A stretch of 35,219 nt of DNA from an uncultured Verrucomicrobiota bacterium (GCA_937859745.1 CALMAQ010000366.1:1-35219), one strand, 5' to 3'; shown: positions 24,528-35,073, counted from the first letter of the stretch. Made by a program: numbers and translations. Notes: a model not told the origin generated them from the letters alone.

Positions 24528-25450
24528 GGCGGCGAGGGGACGGCGTGCCGGTGCCGGGCCAGTTCCGCCGCCAGACGCAGGGCGGCGATCATGCTGCCGG
24601 GACTCGCCTGCTGTTTGCCCGCCAGCTCGAAAGCTGTGCCGTGATCGGGGCTGGTACGGATGATCGGCAGCCCGATGGTCACGTTCACCCCCTCGTCGAA
24701 GGCGTGCAGCTTGAGCGGGATCAGCCCCTGGTCGTGGTACATGCACACGACCCCGTCCCAGCGGCCCGCGGCAGCCTGGTGGAAGACCGTGTCCGGGGAA
24801 ACCGGGCCGCCAAAGGCGACCTCCTGCGGAGGGAACGCGGCCGACAACGCGGCCACGGCGGGGGAGATGATCTCGATCTCCTCGCGCCCGATGCTCCCCC
24901 CCTCTCCGGCGTGCGGGTTCAAGCCCGCGACGGCGATGCGGACCGGCCTGCCGCGGCGGTGGCGCAGGAAAGCGGCGGTCAGCTTTCCAACCCGCACGAT
25001 CTCGGCGCTGCTGAGATGGCGGACCGCATCGATCAGGGGCAGGTGCGTGCTGACGAGCGTCACGGTCAACGCGCCGCCCGTCAGCGTCATCGCGAAGTCG
25101 TCCGTGCCGCAGCGAGCGGCGAAGAACTCGGTTTGCCCCGGGTAGGGAAAGCCGATTTGATACAACCCCGCCTTGCTGACCGGGCCGGTGACCACGGCGG
25201 CGACTTCGCCCCGGATCGCCATCGCTGCCGCCCGTTCCAGGTTGTCCCACGACGCTTGCGCCGTCGCGGGCGTGGAGACGCCAGGTTCACACGGCACCGC
25301 TTCTCCGAGGAGGAAGTAGTCGAAGCCGTCGTTCAGCCGGCCGGAAGCCAGCGCCGCCCGGGTCACTTCCGGGCCGATGCCCGCCGCGTCGCCCGGCGTC
25401 ACGCCGATGACCGGGCGGCGGTCGGTGGGAGCAGGGGCAAACGAGGACAT
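24524..25450 (-). CDS. pdxA: 4-hydroxythreonine-4-phosphate dehydrogenase
   Basis: Oxidises and decarboxylates 4-phospho-hydroxy-L-threonine in the DXP-dependent pyridoxal phosphate pathway. 308 residues. The N-terminus VIGVTPGDAAGIGPEV, TGPVSKAG and the metal-site histidines His136 (STHLPL), His180 (GLNPHAGEGG) and His239 (MYHDQGLIPLK) are all present, as is PIIRTSPDHGTA. One difference is Gln in the substrate motif PGQTEF, where E. coli PdxA has GHTEF. Ends within an ATGA overlap with the first ABC-2 permease gene. Because paralogues such as 4-phospho-D-threonate dehydrogenase are close, function is probable rather than certain. Confidence 0.92.
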   Translation of the reverse strand: MSSFAPAPTDRRPVIGVTPGDAAGIGPEVTRAALASGRLNDGFDYFLLGEAVPCEPGVSTPATAQASWDNLERAAAMAIRGEVAAVVTGPVSKAGLYQIGFPYPGQTEFFAARCGTDDFAMTLTGGALTVTLVSTHLPLIDAVRHLSSAEIVRVGKLTAAFLRHRRGRPVRIAVAGLNPHAGEGGSIGREEIEIISPAVAALSAAFPPQEVAFGGPVSPDTVFHQAAAGRWDGVVCMYHDQGLIPLKLHAFDEGVNVTIGLPIIRTSPDHGTAFELAGKQQASPGSMIAALRLAAELARHRHAVPSPP

Positions 25451-25460
25451 AGCGTGACGG

Positions 25461-26171
25461 TCAGCGGTGTCCCGTCACGCCGACCTGTTGGCACATCGGG
25501 AGCAACCGGCAGGTCGAACAACGCGGCATCGTACCGGTGCAGACGTGCTTGCCGAAGGGCACGAGCAGCGCGTTGATCTCGACCCAGTAACGTTGCGGCA
25601 GCTTCTGCTCCAGCGCTGCCGTCGTTTTTTCCGGGGTGGACGCTGCCACATAACCCCAGCGGTTGGTGATCCGGTGCACGTGGATGTCCACGCCGATCCG
25701 CGGCTGCCCGCAGGCGATGCCCAGCACGAGGTGGGCGCACTTGATGCCGACTCCACGGAAGGAAAGCAGCGTGTCCAGGTCGCACGGCAGTTCCCCGCCG
25801 TGTTCCGCGCAGATCCGGCGCGAAAGCTCGATCATCTGTGGCGCTTTCGCCTCCCGGAACGTGGACCCGTTCAACAGCGTCATGAGTTCCGGCACGCTCA
25901 GGGCCGCGACCTGCGGCGGGGTGCGCGCCCGCTCGAAGAGGCGGCGCGAGATCGGGACCGTGTCCTCGTCGCGAGTGCGGATGGAGATCAGGCAGGCCAG
26001 CAGTTGCTCGAACGGGGTCGTGAAACCGTCCTCGTAAAGTTCAAACAGCGCCGCCTTGCGAAAAGGGAGGACGGCCACGCGCAAACTTTCCATGGCCTGG
26101 TCGATGTCGAACTGGCCGGGCTGGCTCGCGTGGCCTGGAAGGGCGGTTTGTGCTGGTGAAGGCTCGGGCAT
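25461..26171 (-). CDS. nth: Endonuclease III-like DNA glycosylase
   Basis: Removes oxidised pyrimidines and nicks the abasic site in base-excision repair. 236 residues from ATG 26171; the frame is open further upstream, but that part is not conserved. The helix-hairpin-helix LLSFRGVGIKCAHLVLGIAC carries the catalytic Lys144, followed by catalytic Asp162 in GVDIHVHRITNRWG. The [4Fe-4S] loop is complete: Cys211, Cys218, Cys221, Cys227 (spacing 6, 2, 5). IRTRDEDT replaces the common SAQTTD-type motif, so it is a divergent Nth-type enzyme. It ends 10 bases before pdxA begins on the same strand, suggesting one transcript. Confidence 0.92.
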   Translation of the reverse strand: MPEPSPAQTALPGHASQPGQFDIDQAMESLRVAVLPFRKAALFELYEDGFTTPFEQLLACLISIRTRDEDTVPISRRLFERARTPPQVAALSVPELMTLLNGSTFREAKAPQMIELSRRICAEHGGELPCDLDTLLSFRGVGIKCAHLVLGIACGQPRIGVDIHVHRITNRWGYVAASTPEKTTAALEQKLPQRYWVEINALLVPFGKHVCTGTMPRCSTCRLLPMCQQVGVTGHR

Positions 26172-26325
26172 GGTGCGGTTGGGTGAACCTGCTCGCGTTG
26201 GCTGGGGCAAAAGCGGCGTTTGTTCCCTACTTGGGCCGGGGCCCGCACGCAAGGACCAGATCGACGGCGGCGAAAAGCTGCCGCCGTTACACAATCGGGG
26301 TTGCCGCGGCCTGCGAATCAAAAAT

Positions 26326-26739
26326 ATGAAACTGCCTGACCAAGCCCCCCACGAGCGCGGCAAAATCCTCAACCACGGCGACGGGATTGGCGAGGTGGAC
26401 AATGCGGCCGTCGAGCAACGCGCGCGCGAGTTGGCCGGAATCGACGGCTTCCCGGCCGACCAGGTCAACGAAGGCCATCGCTACCAGGCAAGGCAGGAGA
26501 TGCTCGGGGACGACGACCCGGATGCGGCCAACGACGACGAAGGTGACATCGCGGAACTGAGCAGCGAGGATGATGTCCTTGGCGAGAGCGGCGGGGCGGT
26601 CGCTCCGGGTACTAACGCGGTTGCCAGCGCCGACGAGCAAAGCGACGCCGAACAGCTTTATGCCGAGGGAATCGCTGAAGCGGACCATGATCGCATGACC
26701 GCTTCCCGCGAGCAGGAAGACCGCGACGACGCGGTTTAG
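26326..26739 (+). CDS. Small acidic hypothetical protein
   Basis: 137 residues, strongly acidic. Residues 24-50 (AAVEQRARELAGIDGFPADQ and the following QARQEMLG) form a short helical module like those in many small bacterial proteins with an R.RELA.IDG pattern, broadly reminiscent of DUF2934. The second half is Asp/Glu/Ala-rich and low complexity. The + strand frame is preferred over the overlapping minus-strand frame at 26287-26790 because the module is recognisable. It lies between nth and surA (both on the minus strand), diverging from nth. Function unknown. Confidence 0.6.
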   Translation: MKLPDQAPHERGKILNHGDGIGEVDNAAVEQRARELAGIDGFPADQVNEGHRYQARQEMLGDDDPDAANDDEGDIAELSSEDDVLGESGGAVAPGTNAVASADEQSDAEQLYAEGIAEADHDRMTASREQEDRDDAV

Positions 26740-26768
26740 CTTCGGACGGCAAGCCAGCCACGCCAACC

Positions 26769-26795
26769 GGCGGTGGGGAACATTTCCCATCCGCC
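26769..26795. terminator. Hairpin between convergent genes
   Basis: GGCGG(T)GGGGAA and TTTCCC(AT)CCGCC form an imperfect stem with mismatches, between the acidic protein stop (+) and the surA stop (-). No T-run on either side; possibly a shared weak terminator. Confidence 0.3.
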
Positions 26796-26808
26796 CCGCC
26801 GTGACGGA

Positions 26809-27813
26809 TCAGAAGACTTTGATGAATGCCTTGGTCCGCAGGGACGCAATCCACTGGTTTTGCCTGCGCTCCCGTTCCGTGGAGGAGAGCTTCTTTTCCA
26901 GCTCGGGGCGAACTTCGTCCAAAGGCTTCGTCACGGCTGACTTCCGCTCGGAGATTTTGAGGATGTAATAGGCGTTGCCCTGTTCGATGACGGGGCTGAT
27001 CGTGTTGAGCCCGAGCTTGAACGCGGCTTGCGTCAGGTTCTCGTTCAGCGTTTTGCGGTCTACCCACCCCCAGTCGCCGCCCGAGGTGCGGCTGCTATCG
27101 CTGCTGTACATCTGCGCGAGCTGCTCGAACTTGGTGCCTTTGGTCAGCTTGTCGCGGATTTCGCTGGCCATGGCCTTCTGGGGGTCCTGCTCGCCCGGGC
27201 TGACCGTGGTGCCCTTTTCGACGGCGATCATCCAAAGATGGACCTGCTCCGGCGTGGTGTAATCATCCTTCTTCGTCAGGTAGAGTTCGCCCAACTTGTT
27301 GGGGGAAACGAGAAAATCGTTGGGCACGTTTTGGTAACGCATCGCCTGGACAATGATTTTGTCACGCTCCGCGTCACGGAATTTGGCCATGGTGTAACCC
27401 TGCGCCTGGAGCGTGCGGATGAACGCCTGCCGGTCGCCGCCGAAGTCGTCGCGGATGATCGACTCGACCTTCTCGTCCACCAGGTGCGAGGGGATCTGGT
27501 ACTCCTTCTTCTGGAACTCCTGGATGATGAGCTGACGGTCGATCAGGTCCTGCAACGCGCCTTTGCGAGCTTCGCGCACCTTGTCTGTAAGTTCCTGGCC
27601 GGTGAATTGGCTGCGGAGCGCCCTCTCGCGCGGCCCTACCAGGTCGCGCACCTGCGAGAAAGTGATCACGTCCCCGTTCACTTGGGCGGCGATCCCGTCG
27701 ATGACCGCCGGTTCCGCCTTGACTGGCGGGGTCACTCCTGGCAGGAGGGCGGCGAAGCCGGTCAGGGTGCAGGTGGCGAGGGTGGAAAGGAGACGGCGTT
27801 TCATGGAGGACAT
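26809..27813 (-). CDS. Peptidyl-prolyl isomerase/chaperone, SurA-parvulin type
   Basis: 334 residues. The signal peptide covers about 1-33 (KRRLLSTLATCTLTGFAALL, cut after VKA), so the protein is periplasmic. Residues 38-180 form the SurA N-terminal chaperone domain (DGIAAQVNGDVITFSQVRDL, RQLIIQEFQKKEYQIPSHLV). A single parvulin domain follows at about 190-300 (FEQLAQMYSSDSSRTSGGDW, GWVDRKTL, ISPVIEQGNAYYILKISERK). SurA of E. coli has two parvulin domains; this has one. A start at 27804 (MKRR) is as likely as 27813. It lies 57 bases after mfd on the same strand. Helps outer-membrane proteins fold. Confidence 0.9.
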   Translation of the reverse strand: MSSMKRRLLSTLATCTLTGFAALLPGVTPPVKAEPAVIDGIAAQVNGDVITFSQVRDLVGPRERALRSQFTGQELTDKVREARKGALQDLIDRQLIIQEFQKKEYQIPSHLVDEKVESIIRDDFGGDRQAFIRTLQAQGYTMAKFRDAERDKIIVQAMRYQNVPNDFLVSPNKLGELYLTKKDDYTTPEQVHLWMIAVEKGTTVSPGEQDPQKAMASEIRDKLTKGTKFEQLAQMYSSDSSRTSGGDWGWVDRKTLNENLTQAAFKLGLNTISPVIEQGNAYYILKISERKSAVTKPLDEVRPELEKKLSSTERERRQNQWIASLRTKAFIKVF

Positions 27814-27870
27814 CGGATGGCACGTTGGGCAGAGCAGGCCCAGCGGGGGTGTCGTGTCACAGAAAACCGG

Positions 27871-30800
27871 TTAGAGGTTTTCGATCAAGCTAAAAATTTC
27901 GCGCATCTTATGGGCCGGGTCCGGCGAAGTCAAGCGGGGGAACCGCCCGTGAGCCTGGACGTAGCCACCGCCGCGCGAGATCATCACCCGCTCCCCGCGC
28001 ACCTCGATTTGCTCCACTCTCGCCCCGGCGCAAAGGACCTTCAGGCGCGAGAGTGCGAGCAGGTTTTCCGCCGGCACTGGCAGCGGACCGAACCGGTCGC
28101 GCCACGCCTCCTGGAGGGCGTCCACGTCCGGCGGGGCCGCCACCGCCGCGATCTGGCGGTAGGCCTGCACGCGCAGGCCCGAGTCCTCCATGTAGCTCGA
28201 CGGCAGGAAGGCCGGCCACGGCGTCAGCGGGGCTTCCTCCCCGGCGGCGGGCTCCTGGTCGAGCAGGCTGAGACGGCGTGAATAATCCGTTTCGCTGGCA
28301 GCCAGAAAATCTAGCCGGAGATTGACTTCCACCCGCGCCCGGACCTTTTCGCCCTTGAGCTTGGACACGGCCTGGCGCAAGAGTTGGCAGTACAGGTCAA
28401 ACCCGACTGCCGTCAGATGTCCGCTCTGGGCCAGACCGAGGATGTTGCCCGCGCCGCGGATCTCCAGGTCGCGGAGCGCAATCTTGAAACCGGCCCCGAG
28501 GGAGGAATATTGCTTGATGGCGTTGATGCGTTTGCGCGCCTCGCCCGTGTTGATGAGGTCGCGCGGCAGCATCAGGTAAGCGTAGGCCTTGTGGATGCCG
28601 CGGCCCACCCGGCCGCGCAGTTGGTACAGGTCCGCGAGGCCGAAGCGATCGGCCCGGTCGATGATGATCGTGTTCGCGTTCGGGATGTCGAGGCCGCTCT
28701 CGATGATCGTCGTGGCCACGAGCACGTCGGTCTCTCCGCCGACGAAACGCCGCATCACTTCTTCCAGCTCTCCCTCTTCCATCTGCCCGTGGCCGATATC
28801 GACGCGCGCCCGGGGACAGAGCTGTTTGATGCGGGCGCTGATCTTTGCGATGGATTCGACCCGGTTGTGCAGGAAGTAAATCTGTCCCTGCCGATCGAGT
28901 TCGCGGTCGATGGCCGTGCGGATGACACGCTCATCGTAGCCGCAGATCACCGTTTCGACCGGAAATCGGCTCGGAGGCGGTGTTTCGAGCGTGGAAAGGT
29001 CGCGTGCGCCGGTCAACGCGAGGTACAGTGTTCTTGGGATGGGTGTTGCCGACAGTGTCAACACATCCACCGAGGGAAAATGTTCCTTGATGCGTTCCTT
29101 GTGCCGGACGCCGAAGCGTTGTTCCTCGTCCACGATGAGCAGGCCCAGGTTCCGGAAGGCAATGTCCTTCGAGATCAGGCGGTGCGTGCCGACGACGAGA
29201 TCGACGCTGCCATCGGTCAGTCCTCGCGCGACCTGTGCCTGCTCTGCGGCCGTGCGGTAGCGGCTGAGCAGTTCGACCCGCACCGGGAAGTTTGCCATCC
29301 GGGCCTTGAAATTTTCGTAGTGCTGTTGGGCGAGCACGGTCGTCGGGACCATCATGGCCGCCTGCACGCCATCGTTGACCGCCTTGAACGCCGCCCGGAT
29401 GGCAACCTCGGTCTTGCCGAAGCCGACGTCTCCGCAGATGAGGCGGTCCATGGGGCGGCCGGATTCCATGTCGCGCTTGGTGTCGGCGATGGCGCGGACC
29501 TGATCGACCGTTTCCTTGTACGGAAAGGCGTCCTCGAACGCTCTTTGCCACTCCGTGTCGGGCCGATAGGTCCGCCCTTGGTGGGATTCGCGCAACGCTT
29601 GGGTTTTGAGGAGTTTCGCGGCGTAGTCGTAGATCGACTTCTCCGCCGCCTTTTTCGTGGCGCTCCATTTTCCGTCGCCGAGTTTGCTCAGGGCAGCGCC
29701 GCGCTTCCCGATCCCCTGGTAGCGGGAAACCAGGAAAGCCTGCTCAAGCGGTACGAAGAGCTTCGCCCCCTCCGCGAACTCCAGCACCATCAACTCTTCG
29801 GTGTAACGAACGACTTCTCCGTTCCGGCGGGTCTCCTCGGTGCGAGCCTCAATGCCACGGTACCGAGCCAGACCATGTTCCAAATGGACCACCAAATTGC
29901 CCTCCTTGAGTTGGGAATAATCCAATTCCGCCCGATGCGGGGCAAGCCCGCGACGGTTCTTGGCAGGTGCCAGTTGGCGTCCTCTGAACAAGTCGCTGTA
30001 ACCGAACAACTCGGCCGTGCTGGTGACCGCCAAGCGCGCGGAAGGGCAGACAAAGCTCGCGTCGCTGGGAGAATGACGATATACGGTTAATTCTGCATTC
30101 CCGGTAAAATCTTTCAGAAACTCGCGTAAATGAGCGGCTTCAGAAGATTTTTTGTACTGGATGAGGATCTGCCAGCCATCGTCAAACCAGTCCTGTAGCT
30201 GTCTGTGCACACGGCGACTGGAAGTCTCCCGTACTGCTGACGACGATGTTCTCCGTGACTCGACCATTAACGGAGATTCGAAGAATGCATTTGCGTATGC
30301 ATCCGCCGTCCTCATCCCGATTCCACCCTCATCGCGGATGTGGATGTCTGCATCTTGGTAGGCATCATTCACCGACAGAACGACATCTGACTTATTACGA
30401 TAATCGCGTAACTTTTTGCTGGTCGTTTCAGGCAGCTTCAACAAAAGCGGACATTCGGACAATGACCGGATCGAGATTTGTTCATCCACGTCAAACTCGC
30501 GGATGGATGCGATCTCGTCACCGAACCACTCGAATCGGACAGGCTGGGACTGTTGCCAGGAGTAAACGTCCACGATTCCCCCCCGCACCGAAAATTGTCC
30601 GCGGTCGGCGACCGAACTGACCGGTTCGTAGCCCGCTTTCTCCAAATTGTGCAGCAAATCATCGCGGTCCCGTCGCTCGCCTACCTTCAGCGTAGCCGTG
30701 AGGTCTTCGATTTCGCCCGGCGCGTAAACCTCATCGTCGAACGACTTCGCATTGAGCACGATCACCCAACCGGCATCTCCCGCGCCGATGGTCTGAAGCA

Positions 30801-31152
30801 CCGACAGGCGTTCCGCCGATGTTTCCGGGTCCGGGATCGCGCCCTCAACCGCGGCGATCTCCATGTGGGGGAACAGCAAAGCGTTCGGGACCCAAGCGGA
30901 AAGCTCCGAATGGAAACGTTCCTGCTCGCGCTCGGTCCCGCAGACGATCCAGAGGTGGTTGGTCCCCGACACGCCATAGCGCGAAACAAGCGCGGCTAGG
31001 TACGGTTGCGCCGCCCGCGTCACGTTCTCGAAGTTCGTCGGTGTCTTGAGGCAGCCCTTGCCGGGGCGCTTCGCCGCATAACCTAGCGCCGCGGCCACCC
31101 GGCCAAAAACATCGACGTTTTCACTCGCTGCGGTTTGGACTTGCAGTGTCAT
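27871..31152 (-). CDS. mfd: Transcription-repair coupling factor Mfd
   Basis: 1093 residues. It removes RNA polymerase stalled at DNA damage and recruits UvrA. The UvrB-like domains take residues 1-330. The RNA-polymerase-interaction (CarD-like) domain is at about 410-480 (LKEGNLVVHLEHGLARYRGI). The helicase motor has Walker A GDVGFGKT with Lys580, DEEQ at 675-678, TLSATPIPRTLYLALTGARD and the motif VI segment DLYQLRGRVGRG. The TRCF C-terminal domain closes the protein. The N-terminal third (about 30050-30750) is visibly less GC-rich than the rest. surA follows 57 bases downstream. Confidence 0.97.
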   Translation of the reverse strand: MTLQVQTAASENVDVFGRVAAALGYAAKRPGKGCLKTPTNFENVTRAAQPYLAALVSRYGVSGTNHLWIVCGTEREQERFHSELSAWVPNALLFPHMEIAAVEGAIPDPETSAERLSVLQTIGAGDAGWVIVLNAKSFDDEVYAPGEIEDLTATLKVGERRDRDDLLHNLEKAGYEPVSSVADRGQFSVRGGIVDVYSWQQSQPVRFEWFGDEIASIREFDVDEQISIRSLSECPLLLKLPETTSKKLRDYRNKSDVVLSVNDAYQDADIHIRDEGGIGMRTADAYANAFFESPLMVESRRTSSSAVRETSSRRVHRQLQDWFDDGWQILIQYKKSSEAAHLREFLKDFTGNAELTVYRHSPSDASFVCPSARLAVTSTAELFGYSDLFRGRQLAPAKNRRGLAPHRAELDYSQLKEGNLVVHLEHGLARYRGIEARTEETRRNGEVVRYTEELMVLEFAEGAKLFVPLEQAFLVSRYQGIGKRGAALSKLGDGKWSATKKAAEKSIYDYAAKLLKTQALRESHQGRTYRPDTEWQRAFEDAFPYKETVDQVRAIADTKRDMESGRPMDRLICGDVGFGKTEVAIRAAFKAVNDGVQAAMMVPTTVLAQQHYENFKARMANFPVRVELLSRYRTAAEQAQVARGLTDGSVDLVVGTHRLISKDIAFRNLGLLIVDEEQRFGVRHKERIKEHFPSVDVLTLSATPIPRTLYLALTGARDLSTLETPPPSRFPVETVICGYDERVIRTAIDRELDRQGQIYFLHNRVESIAKISARIKQLCPRARVDIGHGQMEEGELEEVMRRFVGGETDVLVATTIIESGLDIPNANTIIIDRADRFGLADLYQLRGRVGRGIHKAYAYLMLPRDLINTGEARKRINAIKQYSSLGAGFKIALRDLEIRGAGNILGLAQSGHLTAVGFDLYCQLLRQAVSKLKGEKVRARVEVNLRLDFLAASETDYSRRLSLLDQEPAAGEEAPLTPWPAFLPSSYMEDSGLRVQAYRQIAAVAAPPDVDALQEAWRDRFGPLPVPAENLLALSRLKVLCAGARVEQIEVRGERVMISRGGGYVQAHGRFPRLTSPDPAHKMREIFSLIENL

Positions 31153-31324
31153 GCGCTTCTGCGGAGATCCGTTGCAGTGGACGTGAATGTGTCATCACCG
31201 TCATCGCCTTGGCATGTTTCTCCGCGGTAAGGTTCGCCGTCAGCATCCACGTTGGACGCCCGGGAAAGCAGCGAAGAGCCGCGGTGCCACCAGGATGGAA
31301 GCAGGAGAACTCCACCCCCGTCAC

Positions 31325-32812
31325 TCACTGGATGTTCAACTCGCGCGTGATGCCAAAACGCTCGATCCGCTTGCGCAAGGTCGCCCGCGTCACGCCGAGA
31401 ATTTTGGCCGCCTTCAACTGGTTGCCACGGGTTTGTTTCATCGCGGCGATAGTGAATTCCCGTTCGAGCCAGGGGAGCAGTTGCAGGCTATGATCTTCGG
31501 CGGCAGCACGAAACAAAAGTTCGATGGCGGCCTGGATGTTAAACGCGGGGGCGATCCCGAGGGGCCCGGCCGCCACGCTGTCGCCGGGTTTGGGACCCGC
31601 GGTTTCCACAGCGGCGTCACCGTCTTCGTTGCCGGTGTTCCCCACGCCGATCTGCCCCAGCGGAAGGTCCTTGGGCAGCAGCACGTCGGTGGTGGTCATC
31701 ACCGAGGCTCGCTGCAAGGTGTTTTCCAGTTCGCGCACGTTCCCCGGCCACGGGTATGCCTCCATTACCTTCAACGCTTCTTCGGAGAGATGGACGCGCG
31801 GCAGGTGCTTCTGCAAGGAGATTTTTGCGAGGAAGTATTCACACAGCAACCGGACATCCTCCACGCGTTGCCGCAACGGCGGCAGGTGGATGCGGACGAC
31901 GTTCAGGCGATAAAACAAGTCCTCGCGGAAATGCTTGCGGGCGATTTCCTGTTCCAGGTTCTTGTTCGTGGCGGCCACGATCCGCACGTCGGTGCGCAGC
32001 GTGACGTTGCTGCCCAGGCGCGAGAACTCCCCTTCCTGCAAGACGCGCAGGATCTTGCTTTGCACGGGCATCGGCATCTCGCCGATCTCGTCCAGGAAGA
32101 GGGTGCCACCGTTGCTCTGCTCGAATCGGCCCACCCGCTGCGTCACCGCGCCCGTGAACGATCCCTTCTCGTGCCCGAACAGCTCGCTTTCCAGCAGCGT
32201 TTCCGGGATGGCCGCGCAGTTGATGGCGACAAAAAACTGCTCGCTCCGCCGACTGTAGTGGTGGATCGCCCGCGCGACGAGTTCCTTGCCGGAACCGCTT
32301 TCGCCCGTGATCATGACCGGCGCGTCGCTGTGCGACACGCGGCCGACCATCTTGAACACCTGCTGCATCGCTTCCGACTGGCCGACGATGCTGTCCTGAT
32401 GCTGGTCCACGGTGAGTTGCGGCTTGAACGCCGTGGCGTTGCGCATCTCGCTCTGCGCCTTGAGTGCCGCGTCCACCACGACCTTCAGGTTGAACGGCAG
32501 CGATTCCTTGCGGATGAAGTCGTAGGCTCCGAGTTTCATCGACTCGATGACCGACTGGGTTGTGCCGAAGGCGCTAGTCAGCACGACCATCGCGTTCGGG
32601 TCCTTCTGCCGGACCTTGGCGAGCAGTTCCAGCCCGCTGAACGGCTGGAGGTGCGTCTCGGTAATGAGGAGGTCGGCCTCCTGCGCGAAGTAGAGTTTGT
32701 AGGCCTCGTCCGCCCGCGAGGCGGTCAGCACGGCGGTGGTCGGCGTCTTCAGTTGGTGGGCGGCCCACTCCAAGAAATCGGTCTCGGGATCAACGATGAC
32801 GATAGTTTGCAT
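31325..32812 (-). CDS. Sigma-54-dependent response regulator (NtrC family), Glu at phospho-acceptor site
   Basis: 495 residues: receiver (1-120), AAA+ domain (140-370), Fis-type helix-turn-helix (450-495). In the receiver the acceptor Asp is replaced by Glu52 (LLITETHLQPFSG), and the usual acidic pair is reduced to Asp8-Pro9, while Thr79 and Lys102 are kept. The AAA+ core is intact: Walker A GESGSGKE (170-177), the sigma-54 contact loop GSFTGA (217-222; the usual form is GAFTGA) and Walker B GGTLFLDEIGEM. The HTH is QLKAAKILGVTRATLRKRIE. It should still open sigma-54 promoters. No kinase gene is adjacent; uppS starts 30 bases upstream on the same strand. Function of targets unknown. Confidence 0.93.
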   Translation of the reverse strand: MQTIVIVDPETDFLEWAAHQLKTPTTAVLTASRADEAYKLYFAQEADLLITETHLQPFSGLELLAKVRQKDPNAMVVLTSAFGTTQSVIESMKLGAYDFIRKESLPFNLKVVVDAALKAQSEMRNATAFKPQLTVDQHQDSIVGQSEAMQQVFKMVGRVSHSDAPVMITGESGSGKELVARAIHHYSRRSEQFFVAINCAAIPETLLESELFGHEKGSFTGAVTQRVGRFEQSNGGTLFLDEIGEMPMPVQSKILRVLQEGEFSRLGSNVTLRTDVRIVAATNKNLEQEIARKHFREDLFYRLNVVRIHLPPLRQRVEDVRLLCEYFLAKISLQKHLPRVHLSEEALKVMEAYPWPGNVRELENTLQRASVMTTTDVLLPKDLPLGQIGVGNTGNEDGDAAVETAGPKPGDSVAAGPLGIAPAFNIQAAIELLFRAAAEDHSLQLLPWLEREFTIAAMKQTRGNQLKAAKILGVTRATLRKRIERFGITRELNIQ

Positions 32813-32842
32813 GCGAATGCCGCCGCGAAAATTTCCCCGTGA

Positions 32843-33556
32843 CTACAGAGATCCATACCTGCGCTGACGATGACTGTAATCCCGGACCGCTTCAAGCAAA
32901 TCTTCTTTGCGGAAGTCGGGCCAGAGCGTGCGCGTGAAGTACAACTCCGCGTAGCTCGCCTGCCAGAGCAGAAAATTGGAAAGGCGCATCTCGCCGGAGG
33001 TGCGGATAAGCAGGTCAGGGTCCGGGTAGCAGCGGGTATAGAGGTGTCGGGCGACGAGGTCCGGGTCGATCATCGCCTTGTCAATCCGTCCGGCCTGGAC
33101 CTCGCCCACAATGTCCTGGATGGCGTCGATCAACTCCGTCCGGGCACCGTAGCTCAGCGCGAGGATGAGGACGAGCCCGGTGTTCCCGGCGGTCTCGGCG
33201 ATTGATTTCCGCAATTGGGCCAGGCAGGCCATCGGCAAGTCCCCCAGCCGCCCGATGGCCTCGAGCCGGACGTTTTTCTCCATCAGTTCGGGCGTCGTGT
33301 CGCGCAGGAACTTCTGGAGCAGCGTCATCAACGCGGCCGTCTCGGCCCGTGGCCGTTGCCAGTTTTCCTGCGAAAAGGCGTAAAGAGTGAGGAACTCCAC
33401 GCCCAGTTCCCCGCAGCCCTGGACGCTTTCGCGCACGGCGCTCGCTCCTTCCTCGTGCCCGAAGATGCGCGCCAACCCCCGCTGCTTCGCCCAGCGGCCG
33501 TTGCCATCGAGGATGATGGCGATGTGGCGCGGGATCGTCAACTCGGGGGCCTTCAT
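32843..33556 (-). CDS. uppS: Isoprenyl (undecaprenyl) diphosphate synthase
   Basis: Extends farnesyl diphosphate with isopentenyl units to the C55 lipid carrier for peptidoglycan and polysaccharide export. 237 residues from ATG 33556 (an ATG at 33574 would add six). The cis-prenyltransferase signature IAIILDGNGRWAKQRG contains the catalytic Asp17; LYAFSQENWQRP, DLLIRTSGEMRLSNFLLWQ and the end AELYFTRTLWPDF are typical. It follows purA with a 51-base gap that includes a short hairpin. Confidence 0.96.
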   Translation of the reverse strand: MKAPELTIPRHIAIILDGNGRWAKQRGLARIFGHEEGASAVRESVQGCGELGVEFLTLYAFSQENWQRPRAETAALMTLLQKFLRDTTPELMEKNVRLEAIGRLGDLPMACLAQLRKSIAETAGNTGLVLILALSYGARTELIDAIQDIVGEVQAGRIDKAMIDPDLVARHLYTRCYPDPDLLIRTSGEMRLSNFLLWQASYAELYFTRTLWPDFRKEDLLEAVRDYSHRQRRYGSL

Positions 33557-33566
33557 GGGGAACAAA

Positions 33567-33581
33567 CCCCGCAAGCCGGGG
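33567..33581 (-). terminator. Short hairpin between purA and uppS
   Basis: On the minus strand CCCCG/CGGGG with a 5-base loop is followed by TTTGTT, ending 10 bases before the uppS ATG. The 5-bp stem is weak for a terminator; it could be a partial terminator or an element that hides the uppS start. Confidence 0.35.
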
Positions 33582-33607
33582 ACGGTCGCGGAGCGGGGCG
33601 GTCGGGA

Positions 33608-34961
<1,354 letters not shown>

Positions 34962-35073
34962 TTCTCGCGGCGCGGGCACCCTTGCGGCCCCGCAGGCTGA
35001 ACAAAGCGTCTTTCGTGCTGTCAGTGTTGCGTCGCGTGTGTTTTGCTGCGCTCGCGGCCCGCACCTCCCACCC

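Noticed and set aside
26287-26790. 167-codon minus-strand frame with hydrophobic stretches, opposite the small acidic protein
   Set aside because: The hydrophobic look results from reading the reverse of an acidic coding sequence. The plus strand has the recognisable R.RELA.IDG helical module.
27816-27835. TGGCACGTTGGGC resembling a sigma-54 promoter
   Set aside because: The essential GC is not at the required 10-base distance from GG, and it points away from surA.
28384-30090. 568-codon plus-strand open frame opposite mfd
   Set aside because: Complete overlap with conserved mfd helicase domains; composition fits a shadow frame.
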